Source of the DNA: an uncultured Brachyspira sp.
GTDB taxonomy: Bacteria; Spirochaetota; Brachyspiria; Brachyspirales; Brachyspiraceae
NCBI RefSeq assembly: GCF_934747485.1
Contig: NZ_CAKVGN010000068.1
Location: forward strand, 1 to 15,142
DNA: 15,142 bases
Reading direction: 5' to 3'
Shown here: positions 1 to 7,634 of the stretch, one piece after another
Layout: every line of letters begins with the position of its first letter
How positions within the stretch are numbered: the stretch's first letter is position 1
Notes under the pieces: generated by a model
What the model was told of the DNA's origin: nothing
Databases searched by the model: none
What the model saw: the letters and a program-made list of their open reading frames with translations, nothing else
Program-made: the position numbers and the translations under genes

Positions 1-1
1 A

Positions 2-58
2 AAAGTTGAAAAACAGTTGGAAATTATATATAATTTAGCAAGAAAGGAGCTTTTTTAG
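2..58 (+). CDS. Possible 3' end of an upstream gene (partial)
   Basis: Frame 2 is open from the window edge to a TAG at 56-58 and would encode the last 18 residues of a protein ending in LARKELF. The peptide is charged and helix-like, as expected of a real C-terminus. The other two + frames stop earlier. Too little is present to identify a family, and an 18-codon open frame can occur by chance. Confidence 0.35.
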   Translation, partial: KVEKQLEIIYNLARKELF

Positions 59-92
59 TTATCTAGGACAGCCCCTATAATATTTATATTAA

Positions 93-120
93 TTGATTTA
101 AATACATATTATGATAAGAT
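93..120 (+). promoter_or_regulatory. Candidate promoter for the pseudouridine synthase
   Basis: A TTGATT box at 93-98 is followed after 16 bases by TAAGAT at 115-120, about 30 bases before the ATG at 151. Both boxes are imperfect and the whole region is AT-rich, so this is only a candidate. Confidence 0.3.
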
Positions 121-150
121 ATTTTTAATTTTTTAATAAAAGAAACAAAT

Positions 151-828
151 ATGAGACTAAACAAATATATAGCCTCTCTGAACATAGCAAGCAGAAGAGA
201 GGCAGACAATCTTATTAAAGACGGCAAAGTTAAAGTAAACGGAGAAATAATACTCAATCCTGCAACACAAGTTTCAGAAACCGATAAAGTAGAATGCAAT
301 AAAGATGAAAATAATAAAATATATATCAAATTAAACAAACCGAGAGGATATGTTGTATCTACAAACAAAGATGAAGGAAAGACTATCTATCAGCTATTAA
401 ATAATAAATTGAAAGGAGTTTATCCTGTTGGAAGATTAGATAAAGACAGCAATGGGCTTATACTACTTACAAATGATGGGGTATTTGCTAAAAAAATAAT
501 AGGTGAAAACTCTAATTGCGAAAAGGAATATTATGTTAAAGTAAATGATAATATATCAGATGGGGCATTAAAAAAATTAGAATATGGAATATCTTTAGAC
601 GGAAAAAAATTAAAGCCAGCTAAAACAAAAAGAGTAACAAAAAATTCATTTAACATAATTCTTACAGAAGGAAGAAACAGACAAATAAGAAGAATGTGCC
701 AAAAAATAGGTTTTGAAGTAATTATACTAAAAAGACTTAGAATTAATAATATATTTTTAAACGAACTTAAAGAAGGCAGTTTTGAATATTTAACAAAAGA
801 AGAAATTGACTGCATAATGGAATCATAA
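151..828 (+). CDS. rluF: rRNA pseudouridine synthase, RluF-like (RsuA/RluB/E/F family)
   Basis: Cytoplasmic enzyme that should isomerise a uridine in rRNA to pseudouridine; E. coli RluF acts on 23S rRNA U2604. The 225 residues begin with an S4 RNA-binding domain (about 1-48, with SRREAD at 14-19). The catalytic domain follows, with the GRLDKDSNGL motif at 94-103 whose Asp97 is the expected nucleophile, and the GRNRQIRRMC motif at 174-183. GRLDKDS and the EKEY stretch near 124-127 resemble RluF more than RsuA. The protein is shorter than E. coli RluF (about 290 residues), mostly by lacking its C-terminal tail. No clear Shine-Dalgarno precedes the ATG at 151, but the S4 domain begins right at this Met, so the start is convincing. 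The gene converges on the chemoreceptor gene. The family is certain; the exact target base is inferred. Confidence 0.93.
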   Translation: MRLNKYIASLNIASRREADNLIKDGKVKVNGEIILNPATQVSETDKVECNKDENNKIYIKLNKPRGYVVSTNKDEGKTIYQLLNNKLKGVYPVGRLDKDSNGLILLTNDGVFAKKIIGENSNCEKEYYVKVNDNISDGALKKLEYGISLDGKKLKPAKTKRVTKNSFNIILTEGRNRQIRRMCQKIGFEVIILKRLRINNIFLNELKEGSFEYLTKEEIDCIMES

Positions 829-841
829 CCCGCATTATGCA
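811..841. terminator. Inverted repeat between convergent genes, possible terminator
   Basis: TGCATAATG (811-819) and its exact complement CATTATGCA (833-841) form a 9-bp stem with a 13-base loop that overlaps the stop codon of the pseudouridine synthase. No T-run follows on the + strand. On the minus strand the following bases are moderately T-rich, so it could end chemoreceptor transcription. The evidence is weak. Confidence 0.3.
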
Positions 842-870
842 ATCAAAATAAAATTAAATAAACATATTAA

Positions 871-2919
871 TTAAAAAGTGCTGAAACCATCATCTGTTAT
901 ATTTCCTGAGCCAGAAAATGTTTCTCCAAACTCTCTGTCATTAGAAATACTTACATCTTTTTTAGGAGGTTTTACTTGAGTATCTTCTTTTTTAATATCA
1001 TCTTTTTTTGGAGGAATATATGATTTTTTATTAGTTTTTTCCTCTTTTGATTTTTTTATATCATCACTGCTTAATTTAAAAAAGCTAATAGCTTCTTGAA
1101 GACTTCTTGCCTGCTTGAGCAAATCTTCTGAAGTATAAGCACTCTCCTGAACTAAAGAAGCATTATGCTGAGTAACAGTATCCATTTCAGAAACAGCAAT
1201 ATTAACTTGATCAACACCAGCCTGCTGTTCCATTGCAGTAGAACTAATATTTTGCATTATTTTAGCTGTATCATCTATTTTTTGCTGAATATCAATAAAT
1301 ATCTCTTGAGATTGATGAGCTGTTTCTGTTGCTTTATTTATTTTTTCATTTGTGTTATCTACCAAATCAGTAATATCTTTTACAGATGATTGAGTAGTTT
1401 GAGCCAAATTTCTAACTTCGCTTGCAACAACTGCAAAACCTTTACCTTGGTCTCCTGCCCTTGCCGCTTCAACTGCAGCATTAAGTGCTAATATGTTTGT
1501 TTGAAAAGCAATATCTTCTATTATTTTTGTAATATTTTTTATCTTTGTGCTCGCTTCAAATACATCTTCTATATTTTTTGTTGTTTCTGTTATAATGCTT
1601 CCGGCACTTTCTATAGCCTCTTTAGAAGAGACCATCATATTGTTTCCTGTTATAGCATAATCGGTAGAAGATTTTATTGTAGAAGCCATCTCCTCCATAG
1701 AACTTGCAGTCTCTTCCAAACTTGCCGCTTGTGATTCTGTTCTTCTTGATAAATCTGTATTACTGTTTGAAAGCTCTTTTGCAGCATTAACTATATTATT
1801 AGAAGCTTCATTAACTTCTGTTATAGTTTCTATTAATTTGTTTCTCATGATCACAAAAGATTTTGATAAAATACCTATCTCATCTTTTCTCGATTTTATA
1901 CGCTGCTTAGAACTGCTTAAATCACCTCGCTCTATCTTTGATGCCTCTTCTACTACTATTTCTAAAGGCTTAGTAATTGTTCTTATAAACAAATTAACAA
2001 GTACAGCCAAAATTATTATAGATACTATTCCTATTATAGTTATGGCTATTATTAATTTTATATTCTGTTCATATATCTCATAATCCATCATTGCAAGTGC
2101 TATTATCCATGGCTGATTTTTTAATTTATGATATGCAGCCGTTCTTTTTTGTCCGTCAAGATTATATGTAAGATTACCGTATATATTACCGCTTTTAAAA
2201 GCTTCCTCATATATTGGATTTATTTTCATAACTGCTATATTCTCATATAAAGAATCCATTATATTATATAATTTGTCAGTGGTTATAAAAAGTCCTCCTG
2301 TTTTTCCCAAATCTATATCAGAGAAATGTGTTTGATGAAGCATATACCAATCTAAAAAAATATAAATATAGCCTATTGTAATATTATACGAATCTTTAAC
2401 AGGTTTTATAGCAGGCATAGCCCATTTAGATGTTATTTCAGATTGCACGAGTTCATCAGCATAAACAACTCCATCTGTATTTGAAGCAACTAATCTGTTC
2501 CAAGCATTGGGGATATAATCTTTAAGGTTTTTACCCAAAGCAGAAGAAGATAATGAATCTAAAAATATATCGCCTTCAGAATCAGCTATACCAAAATTAA
2601 TGAGATAAAGATTGTTATTTTTAAATTTATCTATAGTCTCTGATAATAATTCTTCAGTAAAATTCACATCATTTTCTAAATATTTTACAACAGTAGGAGT
2701 TACAGAATATGTACTTATTAAAGATGTTTGCAAATCAAACCAAGTATCTAAAACAGATGCATACCCGGCTATAGTGCTGTTAAAACCGCCTAATCTGCTT
2801 TTGCTTATACCAACACTCGCTATATTAACAGAAGATATTAACATTACTATTATAATTAAAACAACTATAGAACATATTACAAACGGTATTCTAAAACCTA
2901 AACTATTTACTTTCTTCAT
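871..2919 (-). CDS. Methyl-accepting chemotaxis protein (transmembrane chemoreceptor)
   Basis: Inner-membrane receptor that senses an external ligand and controls CheA/CheW, and so the flagellar motor. The 682 residues show a first transmembrane segment (about 11-33), a periplasmic sensor of about 250 residues with a Cache-like layout, a second transmembrane segment (287-312) and a HAMP linker (about 313-366). A long coiled-coil signalling domain follows (about 370-616). Its hairpin tip at 466-506 carries the near-invariant IAFQTNILALNAAVEAARAG and the GFAVVASEVRNLA stretch. After it comes a Lys-rich, probably disordered linker (617-664). The protein ends in GFSTF, which fits the x-aromatic-x-x-aromatic pattern of CheR/CheB tethering pentapeptides. 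An AGGAG ribosome binding site (complement of 2930-2934) precedes the ATG. I do not see the classical amino-acid-binding dCache motif, so the ligand is unknown. Confidence 0.96.
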   Translation of the reverse strand: MKKVNSLGFRIPFVICSIVVLIIIVMLISSVNIASVGISKSRLGGFNSTIAGYASVLDTWFDLQTSLISTYSVTPTVVKYLENDVNFTEELLSETIDKFKNNNLYLINFGIADSEGDIFLDSLSSSALGKNLKDYIPNAWNRLVASNTDGVVYADELVQSEITSKWAMPAIKPVKDSYNITIGYIYIFLDWYMLHQTHFSDIDLGKTGGLFITTDKLYNIMDSLYENIAVMKINPIYEEAFKSGNIYGNLTYNLDGQKRTAAYHKLKNQPWIIALAMMDYEIYEQNIKLIIAITIIGIVSIIILAVLVNLFIRTITKPLEIVVEEASKIERGDLSSSKQRIKSRKDEIGILSKSFVIMRNKLIETITEVNEASNNIVNAAKELSNSNTDLSRRTESQAASLEETASSMEEMASTIKSSTDYAITGNNMMVSSKEAIESAGSIITETTKNIEDVFEASTKIKNITKIIEDIAFQTNILALNAAVEAARAGDQGKGFAVVASEVRNLAQTTQSSVKDITDLVDNTNEKINKATETAHQSQEIFIDIQQKIDDTAKIMQNISSTAMEQQAGVDQVNIAVSEMDTVTQHNASLVQESAYTSEDLLKQARSLQEAISFFKLSSDDIKKSKEEKTNKKSYIPPKKDDIKKEDTQVKPPKKDVSISNDREFGETFSGSGNITDDGFSTF

Positions 2920-2989
2920 AATTGAATAACTCCTAATATATCTCTCTCATATTGTATAAAATAAAAACCATTATAAAATAATTATATAA

Positions 2990-3029
2990 AAAAGCTATAG
3001 TATTAAATGAATGTAATACTATAGCTTTT
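2990..3029 (-). terminator. Strong intrinsic terminator of the alcohol dehydrogenase gene
   Basis: Bases 2990-3005 and 3014-3029 are perfect complements (16-bp stem, 8-base loop). On the minus strand the stem ends in TTTT and runs into a T/A-rich tail. It lies 36 bases after the dehydrogenase stop codon and separates that gene from the chemoreceptor. The symmetrical A/T ends could also let it work weakly on the + strand. Confidence 0.85.
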
Positions 3030-3065
3030 AAATGGTTTTAATAAAAAATATTATCTATATAATAA

Positions 3066-4226
3066 TTATCTATAAGATTTCTCTAATATAGTTAATACTT
3101 CTTCATCTGTAAAGTTATGAGGATCACATTCAAATAATCCGCCCATAGCAAATTTAGCATTCTTAGCTATTTTCGGCAAATCTTCTTTGCTAATACCATA
3201 ATCGGAAAGTTTTAGATTATCTACACCGCAAGCCTTCTGTAAATCAACCAAAGCATCTACAAAATCCATAGCCTTATTAGCATCTTTTTTACCTAAAGCC
3301 TTAGCCATATCAATCATTTTTTTATCGCAGTCATGAGCATTTGCTATTGTAGTATAATATTCTTTACTTATTATAATAAGCCCAGCACCATGCTCAAGTT
3401 TTGGATAATAAGCACTTAAAGCATGCTCCATAGAATGTTCTGATGTACAGCTTGAAGTGCTTTCCACTATTCCAGATAAAGTATTAGCCATAGCAACATC
3501 TTCTCTTGCTTTCATGTTGTTGCCGTCTTTAACAGCATCAGCCAAACTTTTACCTATAAGCTCTATTGCTTTTAATGCAAACAAATCACTCATATCGCTT
3601 GCAATTTTATTAATATAACCCTCAGTGCTATGGAACAATGCATCAAAACCCTGATAAGCAGTGAGTTTAGGAGGAACTGTTTTCATAAGCTCTGGGTCTA
3701 CTATAGAAAGATAAGGATAAGTTTTCTCATAACCGAAACCTATTTTTTCATTGCCGTTAGTAATTACAGTCCAAGGGTCAGCCTCTGTACCTGTGCCTGC
3801 TGTTGTTGTTATTGCTACCACTGGAAGAGGGTCATTTGGCACAGGTTTGCCCTTACCAGTACCGCCGAATATATAATCCCAATAATCTCCGTCATTAGCT
3901 GCCATTACAGCAATAGATTTTGAAGAGTCTATACTGCTTCCGCCGCCTATTCCTATAACAAAATCACAATTTTCTTTTTTTGCTAAAGCAGCTCCTTCCA
4001 TTACATGGTCTTTTATTGGGTTTGGTAAAATCTTGTCAAATAAAACATAGCTTACATTTGCTTTTTTTAATTCTTCTTCTAATCTATTTAAATAACCATA
4101 TTTCTTTATAGAAGTTCCTCCTGTAACAATTAATGCTTTTTTGCCCGGAAGTTTTTGCTTATGCAGTTTATTTAGAGAACCGCTGCCAAATATTACTTTA
4201 CTTGGCATATAAAAATTAAAATCCAT
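3066..4226 (-). CDS. Iron-containing alcohol dehydrogenase
   Basis: Cytoplasmic NAD(P)H-dependent group III alcohol dehydrogenase, expected to interconvert an aldehyde (such as acetaldehyde or butyraldehyde) and its alcohol during fermentation. The 386 residues match the family length. An N-terminal Rossmann-like domain carries GGGSSID at 94-100 for dinucleotide binding. The C-terminal helical domain carries the metal site: Asp195 and His199 in the DALFH segment, His264, and His279 in LEHGAG, with His268 near the active site. The N-terminus (FYMPSKVIFGSGS) resembles clostridial butanol dehydrogenases and YqhD. An AGGAG site lies just upstream of the ATG. The gene has its own promoter and terminator, so it is probably monocistronic. 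Substrate and cofactor preference cannot be read from sequence. Confidence 0.94.
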   Translation of the reverse strand: MDFNFYMPSKVIFGSGSLNKLHKQKLPGKKALIVTGGTSIKKYGYLNRLEEELKKANVSYVLFDKILPNPIKDHVMEGAALAKKENCDFVIGIGGGSSIDSSKSIAVMAANDGDYWDYIFGGTGKGKPVPNDPLPVVAITTTAGTGTEADPWTVITNGNEKIGFGYEKTYPYLSIVDPELMKTVPPKLTAYQGFDALFHSTEGYINKIASDMSDLFALKAIELIGKSLADAVKDGNNMKAREDVAMANTLSGIVESTSSCTSEHSMEHALSAYYPKLEHGAGLIIISKEYYTTIANAHDCDKKMIDMAKALGKKDANKAMDFVDALVDLQKACGVDNLKLSDYGISKEDLPKIAKNAKFAMGGLFECDPHNFTDEEVLTILEKSYR

Positions 4227-4271
4227 AATATAACTCCTATTTTTTAATAATTAATATAATGAATAGTTTAA

Positions 4272-4300
4272 ATTATACAACTGTGCAGTATTTAAATCAA
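4272..4300 (-). promoter_or_regulatory. Promoter of the alcohol dehydrogenase gene
   Basis: On the minus strand TTGATT (complement of 4295-4300) is followed after 17 bases by a perfect TATAAT (complement of 4272-4277). This would give a leader of about 40 bases before the ATG at 4226. Confidence 0.7.
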
Positions 4301-4460
4301 ATTAATAATAGTTTTTATGTTTTTATTATCAGTAGTGGAGGCTTTGCACCGCTGCTATATCTAAGATGTGTATGTTATAAATTTTAATATGCCTTTAAGC
4401 ACTAACTTAAATCAATATGTTGACAAATTAATATAAATAAAATATAATAATTAAACTATG

Positions 4461-4515
4461 AAACTCAAAACTCAAAACTCAAAACTCAAAACTCAAAACT
4501 CAAAACTCAAAACTC
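4461..4515. repeat. Heptanucleotide tandem repeat (AAAACTC, almost 8 units)
   Basis: Seven perfect AAAACTC units follow one unit lacking its first base, 55 bases in all with no mismatch. Perfect arrays of this kind change length by slippage. The array is 235 bases from the alcohol dehydrogenase start and 271 bases from the glycosyltransferase start, so it lies in neither reading frame nor within the promoter I can see. Confidence 0.97.
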
Positions 4516-4786
4516 ATTAATATACTATAAAATATATTCTATTTTTTATAATACAAAGCCTCTATTGGCATTGCAAGATTTTTTTCTAGCTAGTCTAATA
4601 ATAAAAATATATCTTATTAATTCAATATATTATTTGATAATTAAAAATGAAATAATATATTTCGACATGTATTTTCAAAACACAAAAATAATAACTCTTT
4701 TTAATATGTATCTTATTTAATAAATATATCAGTTCTAAAATCAATTTATTTATAAAAGAGTCATATATAAAATTAAAGGAGTTTTT

Positions 4787-5713
4787 ATGAATTTAGCACC
4801 TGTAGGATTAGTTGTATATAATAGAATAGAACATACAAAAAGAGTGATTGAAGCATTAAAGAAAAATACTTTAGCATCTGAAACAGATTTATATATATTT
4901 TCAGATGCTCCTAGCAAAGAAGAGGACAAAAAATCTGTTTCTGAGCTTAGAGAATATCTTAAAACTGTAAAAGGTGGTTTTAAAAATGTTTATATATATG
5001 AAGCTGAAAAAAATTTAGGTATCAAACATTCTACTGTAAAAGCAGTAAATACTATATTTGAAAATCATGAATATTTTATAGGCTTAGAAGATGATATTGA
5101 AACAAATAAATATTTTCTTGAATTTATGAATAACGCTTTAAATTATTATAAAGATGATAAAGATGTAATAACTATAACAGCATTTGCCCATAAACATGCT
5201 ACTAAAAGACATAAATATGATGTTATATTTACATATGCTTTTCATAGCTGGGGTTGGGGTACTTGGAAAAATAAATGGAATGATATAGGTTGGGATACAT
5301 GTGATACTTCTTGGTATAATAAGAGCATTAAGCATAGAATATTAGGAGGCGTTTTTTCTTGGTTTCATTTATTAGCTATAAAAAAATCTGTAAAGAATAA
5401 TCTTTATATTCAAAATAATTTATGGGATGTTTATTTATCATTTTATATGTATAAAAATAAAAAATTATGTGTTTGGCCGTCAAAAAAATCTTTTACAAAC
5501 AATATTGGTTTTGATGGCACAGGGTATCATAAATTTGATTTTTATCATGGATATTTTGAAAATAATTTAGATAATAATGATTTTAATATAAAATTCTCTG
5601 ATGATAAAAGAATGAATTTTTTTAAATATTTAATCATATCTATAAAAATTGGTGTATTTAGTTGGGCTAATGGTTTTATAAGTATGACTTTTAGTAAATT
5701 TAAAAAAAGATAA
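4787..5713 (+). CDS. Glycosyltransferase, GT-A type (family 2-like)
   Basis: Predicted to transfer a sugar from a nucleotide-sugar donor to a glycan, perhaps lipooligosaccharide or another surface glycan. The 308 residues open with a Rossmann-like strand and a nucleotide-binding segment, PVGLVVYNRIEHTKRVIEAL (5-24). The metal-binding acidic cluster LEDDIE at 100-105 is the DXD-type motif. A Trp-rich SWGWGTW segment (154-160) follows, as in many bacterial sugar transferases that begin with a YNRPEHT-like motif. There is no signal peptide; the hydrophobic, basic C-terminus (about 283-308) may sit on the membrane. AAAGGAG lies 5 bases before the ATG. The gene stands alone rather than in a polysaccharide cluster, so acceptor and product are unknown. 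Confidence 0.87.
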   Translation: MNLAPVGLVVYNRIEHTKRVIEALKKNTLASETDLYIFSDAPSKEEDKKSVSELREYLKTVKGGFKNVYIYEAEKNLGIKHSTVKAVNTIFENHEYFIGLEDDIETNKYFLEFMNNALNYYKDDKDVITITAFAHKHATKRHKYDVIFTYAFHSWGWGTWKNKWNDIGWDTCDTSWYNKSIKHRILGGVFSWFHLLAIKKSVKNNLYIQNNLWDVYLSFYMYKNKKLCVWPSKKSFTNNIGFDGTGYHKFDFYHGYFENNLDNNDFNIKFSDDKRMNFFKYLIISIKIGVFSWANGFISMTFSKFKKR

Positions 5714-5740
5714 TAATAATTTCAAATAATATATTTTTTG

Positions 5741-5765
5741 AGTATTTTATAATACTTATTTTATT
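5741..5765 (+). terminator. Weak terminator after the glycosyltransferase
   Basis: AGTATT (5741-5746) pairs with AATACT (5751-5756) across a 4-base loop and is followed by TATTTTATT. The stem is short and lacks GC, so its strength is doubtful. A second small palindrome follows at 5773-5789 (ATGCTTT / AAAGCAT). Confidence 0.4.
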
Positions 5766-5997
5766 AACATTAATGCTTTTTTAAAGCATAAAAATTAATA
5801 ATATTTAAATAAATTTTTTGCTCTTTGGCAAAATATATACAAATAACTGAAATAATTTATACTTTTCTCGAATCGTACCCGTAAGGTAAAAACTTTGACG
5901 AAGTCCGAACCGCGACCGAAGGAAGTGCATGTGGTATTGGTATAAAAGAACTGCATTTTTATTATAAATTTTATAATTTAATTGTACATTAAAATGC

Positions 5998-6125
5998 ACT
6001 CCCCCGCACGAATAAGAAGTTATAATTAAAGCATAGCATTACCGTGCGATAAGCCCCCGACTGTAGGGAGTGCACAGCTAGGCGAGTAGTGCAGCAAGGT
6101 GGTACAGCTCGTACGCGGGAAAAAG
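5998..6125 (-). repeat. Dispersed intergenic repeat, copy A (long form)
   Basis: Bases 5998-6048 and 6094-6125 match the reverse complement of 15060-15142 with one mismatch in 83 positions. The 45 bases at 6049-6093 are extra to this copy. CGCACG (6005-6010) and CGTGCG (6043-6048) can pair. TGCACTCCC at 5995-6003, straddling the left border, pairs perfectly with GGGAGTGCA at 6066-6074 inside the extra segment, so this copy could fold into a compound hairpin. The GC content is about twice that of neighbouring genes. No transposase is linked, so it looks like a non-autonomous, MITE- or REP-like element. Confidence 0.88.
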
Positions 6126-6193
6126 AATAATAAAATTTCATATTTCTATCATTATATTATAAAATAATATTCATATACGCTAAATAGCAAAAT

Positions 6194-6222
6194 TTGACAA
6201 AATATAATTTTTTTAGTTTAAC
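6194..6222 (+). promoter_or_regulatory. Candidate promoter for creD
   Basis: A perfect TTGACA at 6194-6199 is followed after 17 bases by TTTAAC (6217-6222), a poor -10 match, about 28 bases before the ATG. The -35 box is persuasive and the -10 box is not. Confidence 0.4.
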
Positions 6223-6249
6223 TATTTAATTAAAAATAAAGGCTTAAAC

Positions 6250-7617
6250 ATGATAAAAAATATAAATGAAGTAACTAAAACTTTAGGATTTAAAATAATA
6301 ATAATAGTTGTATTAGGACTATTGCTTTTAATACCTATGACTTTTATAAACAGCGTTGTAAAAGATAGAATTCGATATCAAAATGAGGCTATATCTTCTA
6401 TAATAGAGCCTGTTGGTGATAGTGCTAATATACAGGGAGTGGTTATAGCTATACCGTATTTAGAAAAGTTCATTGACAGCGATACTAAAGAAATAGGATA
6501 CACAAGGAAATATATTTTTTATATGCCTAATGAATATAATGTTACTGGTGATGTTGAAGTTACAAGTTTAAGCAGAGGGATTTTTAAGGCACCTATTTTT
6601 AATTCTAAGTTAAATATCACAGGAAGATTCGATAAATATAATGCTGAAATATATAATTTAGATGAAAACAATACAATTATACTTTATGATGAGGCTATGA
6701 TTATATTAGGTATAGGAAACAAAAAAAATCTTATGAAGCTTCCTAATATATTAATTAATCAAAATGAAAAACTTAAATATTATGAAAAAAATATCAATAT
6801 AAACTTAAATATGTTTAACAATAAGTTTTTATACACCATTTCAAGAGACAGCATATTAAACGGTTTTGATTTTAATATTACAATGGACATTCAAGGAGGA
6901 AACTCTCTTATAATAACTCCATTAGCTTCTGAAAATACTTTTAAAATCTCTTCAAAATGGAAAGACCCAAGTTTTACAGGCGGATTTTTACCAACAAAAA
7001 GAGAAGTTAATAATAATGGGTTCAATGCTGAATGGAATATAGCGAGTTTTAATACTTCATTTACAAAATATTGGACTAGCGATGAAAATTCTAATAGGTT
7101 AAATAATATAGACAATAATCAATATTATACAAGCAATCAAGAATCTAATAATGTTTTAATATCATTTTTGCTTCTTAATGACAATTATCAGAAAACTTCA
7201 AGAAGTGTAAAATATGCTATATTATTTATATTCATTCCGTTTTTTGTATTATTTTTATGCGAAGTGCTTTCAAAGAAACGCATACACCCTGTGCAGTATA
7301 TACTTATAGGAATAGCTAATGCAATATTTTATCTTCTGCTTTTAGCAATATCTGAACATATTAATTTTAATATTAGTTATTTTATAAGTGCCTTAATGGT
7401 TACAGCTTTAACTTCTATTTATATAGGCTACATTATAAAATCGCCAAAATACACTATTTCAATGGCTATAGTAGAGGCTTTAATTTATATATTCTTGTTT
7501 GGAATACTTCAGCTTACTGACTATGCATTGCTTATGGGCACATTAGGTCTGTTTGCCGTTATTGCTCTTGCTATGTACTTCACACGCAATGTAGATTGGT
7601 ATGGTGAGAATAATTAA
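6250..7617 (+). CDS. creD: CreD-family inner-membrane protein
   Basis: Membrane protein of the CreD (formerly Cet) family. In enterobacteria creD belongs to the CreBC regulon and affects colicin E2 tolerance and envelope integrity; its biochemical role is unknown. The 455 residues match the family (E. coli CreD is about 450). There is one N-terminal transmembrane segment (about 14-35), a large extracytoplasmic domain (about 36-318), then a C-terminal bundle of several membrane helices (about 319-443). Diagnostic segments are IHPVQYILIG at 345-354, the LLLLAISEH stretch at 362-370 and the closing TRNVDWYG at 445-452. A weak AAAGG site precedes the ATG. No creB or creC lies in the window. The gene stands alone between two repeat-bearing gaps. 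Confidence 0.93.
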   Translation: MIKNINEVTKTLGFKIIIIVVLGLLLLIPMTFINSVVKDRIRYQNEAISSIIEPVGDSANIQGVVIAIPYLEKFIDSDTKEIGYTRKYIFYMPNEYNVTGDVEVTSLSRGIFKAPIFNSKLNITGRFDKYNAEIYNLDENNTIILYDEAMIILGIGNKKNLMKLPNILINQNEKLKYYEKNININLNMFNNKFLYTISRDSILNGFDFNITMDIQGGNSLIITPLASENTFKISSKWKDPSFTGGFLPTKREVNNNGFNAEWNIASFNTSFTKYWTSDENSNRLNNIDNNQYYTSNQESNNVLISFLLLNDNYQKTSRSVKYAILFIFIPFFVLFLCEVLSKKRIHPVQYILIGIANAIFYLLLLAISEHINFNISYFISALMVTALTSIYIGYIIKSPKYTISMAIVEALIYIFLFGILQLTDYALLMGTLGLFAVIALAMYFTRNVDWYGENN

Positions 7618-7634
7618 CAACTTAAAAACTTATT

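Larger units (their letters stand above)
4227..4786. other. 560-base intergenic region with tandem array
   Basis: This gap between two divergent genes holds the alcohol dehydrogenase promoter, a small GC-richer patch around 4333-4358, the heptanucleotide array, and the ribosome binding site (AAAGGAG) of the glycosyltransferase. I see no gene. ACTCTTTT near 4695 and AAAAGAGT near 4755 form a loose inverted pair upstream of the glycosyltransferase. No convincing -35/-10 pair for that gene could be chosen among the AT-rich candidates. Confidence 0.7.
5714..6249. other. 536-base intergenic region with GC-rich repeat islands
   Basis: No supported gene. The gap starts with weak hairpins, then has two islands much richer in G+C than the surroundings: about 5866-5935 (row 5881-5940 is about 48% GC) and 5998-6125 (6001-6120 is about 53% GC). 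The second is the repeat annotated separately. A 64-codon open frame on the minus strand (5805-5999) runs through the first island; I regard it as a by-product of repeat sequence. The promoter and weak ribosome binding site of creD lie at the right end. Confidence 0.7.

Noticed and set aside
84..368. 94-codon minus-strand open frame overlapping the pseudouridine synthase start
   Set aside because: It lies antisense to the S4 domain coding region. Its hydrophobic composition is what the complement of Lys/Asn-rich AT codons gives.
2612..2929. 105-codon + strand open frame opposite the chemoreceptor N-terminus
   Set aside because: Antisense shadow of a clearly real gene; it has no family features.
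5866..5935. Riboswitch or tRNA-like RNA in the GC-rich island
   Set aside because: I could not build a cloverleaf or recognise any known riboswitch core. Only short hairpins are visible.
5805..5999. 64-codon minus-strand open frame running through the GC-rich island
   Set aside because: It has no ribosome binding site and no domain, and its sequence follows a GC-rich island and the edge of copy A. It is more likely a translation of repeat DNA.
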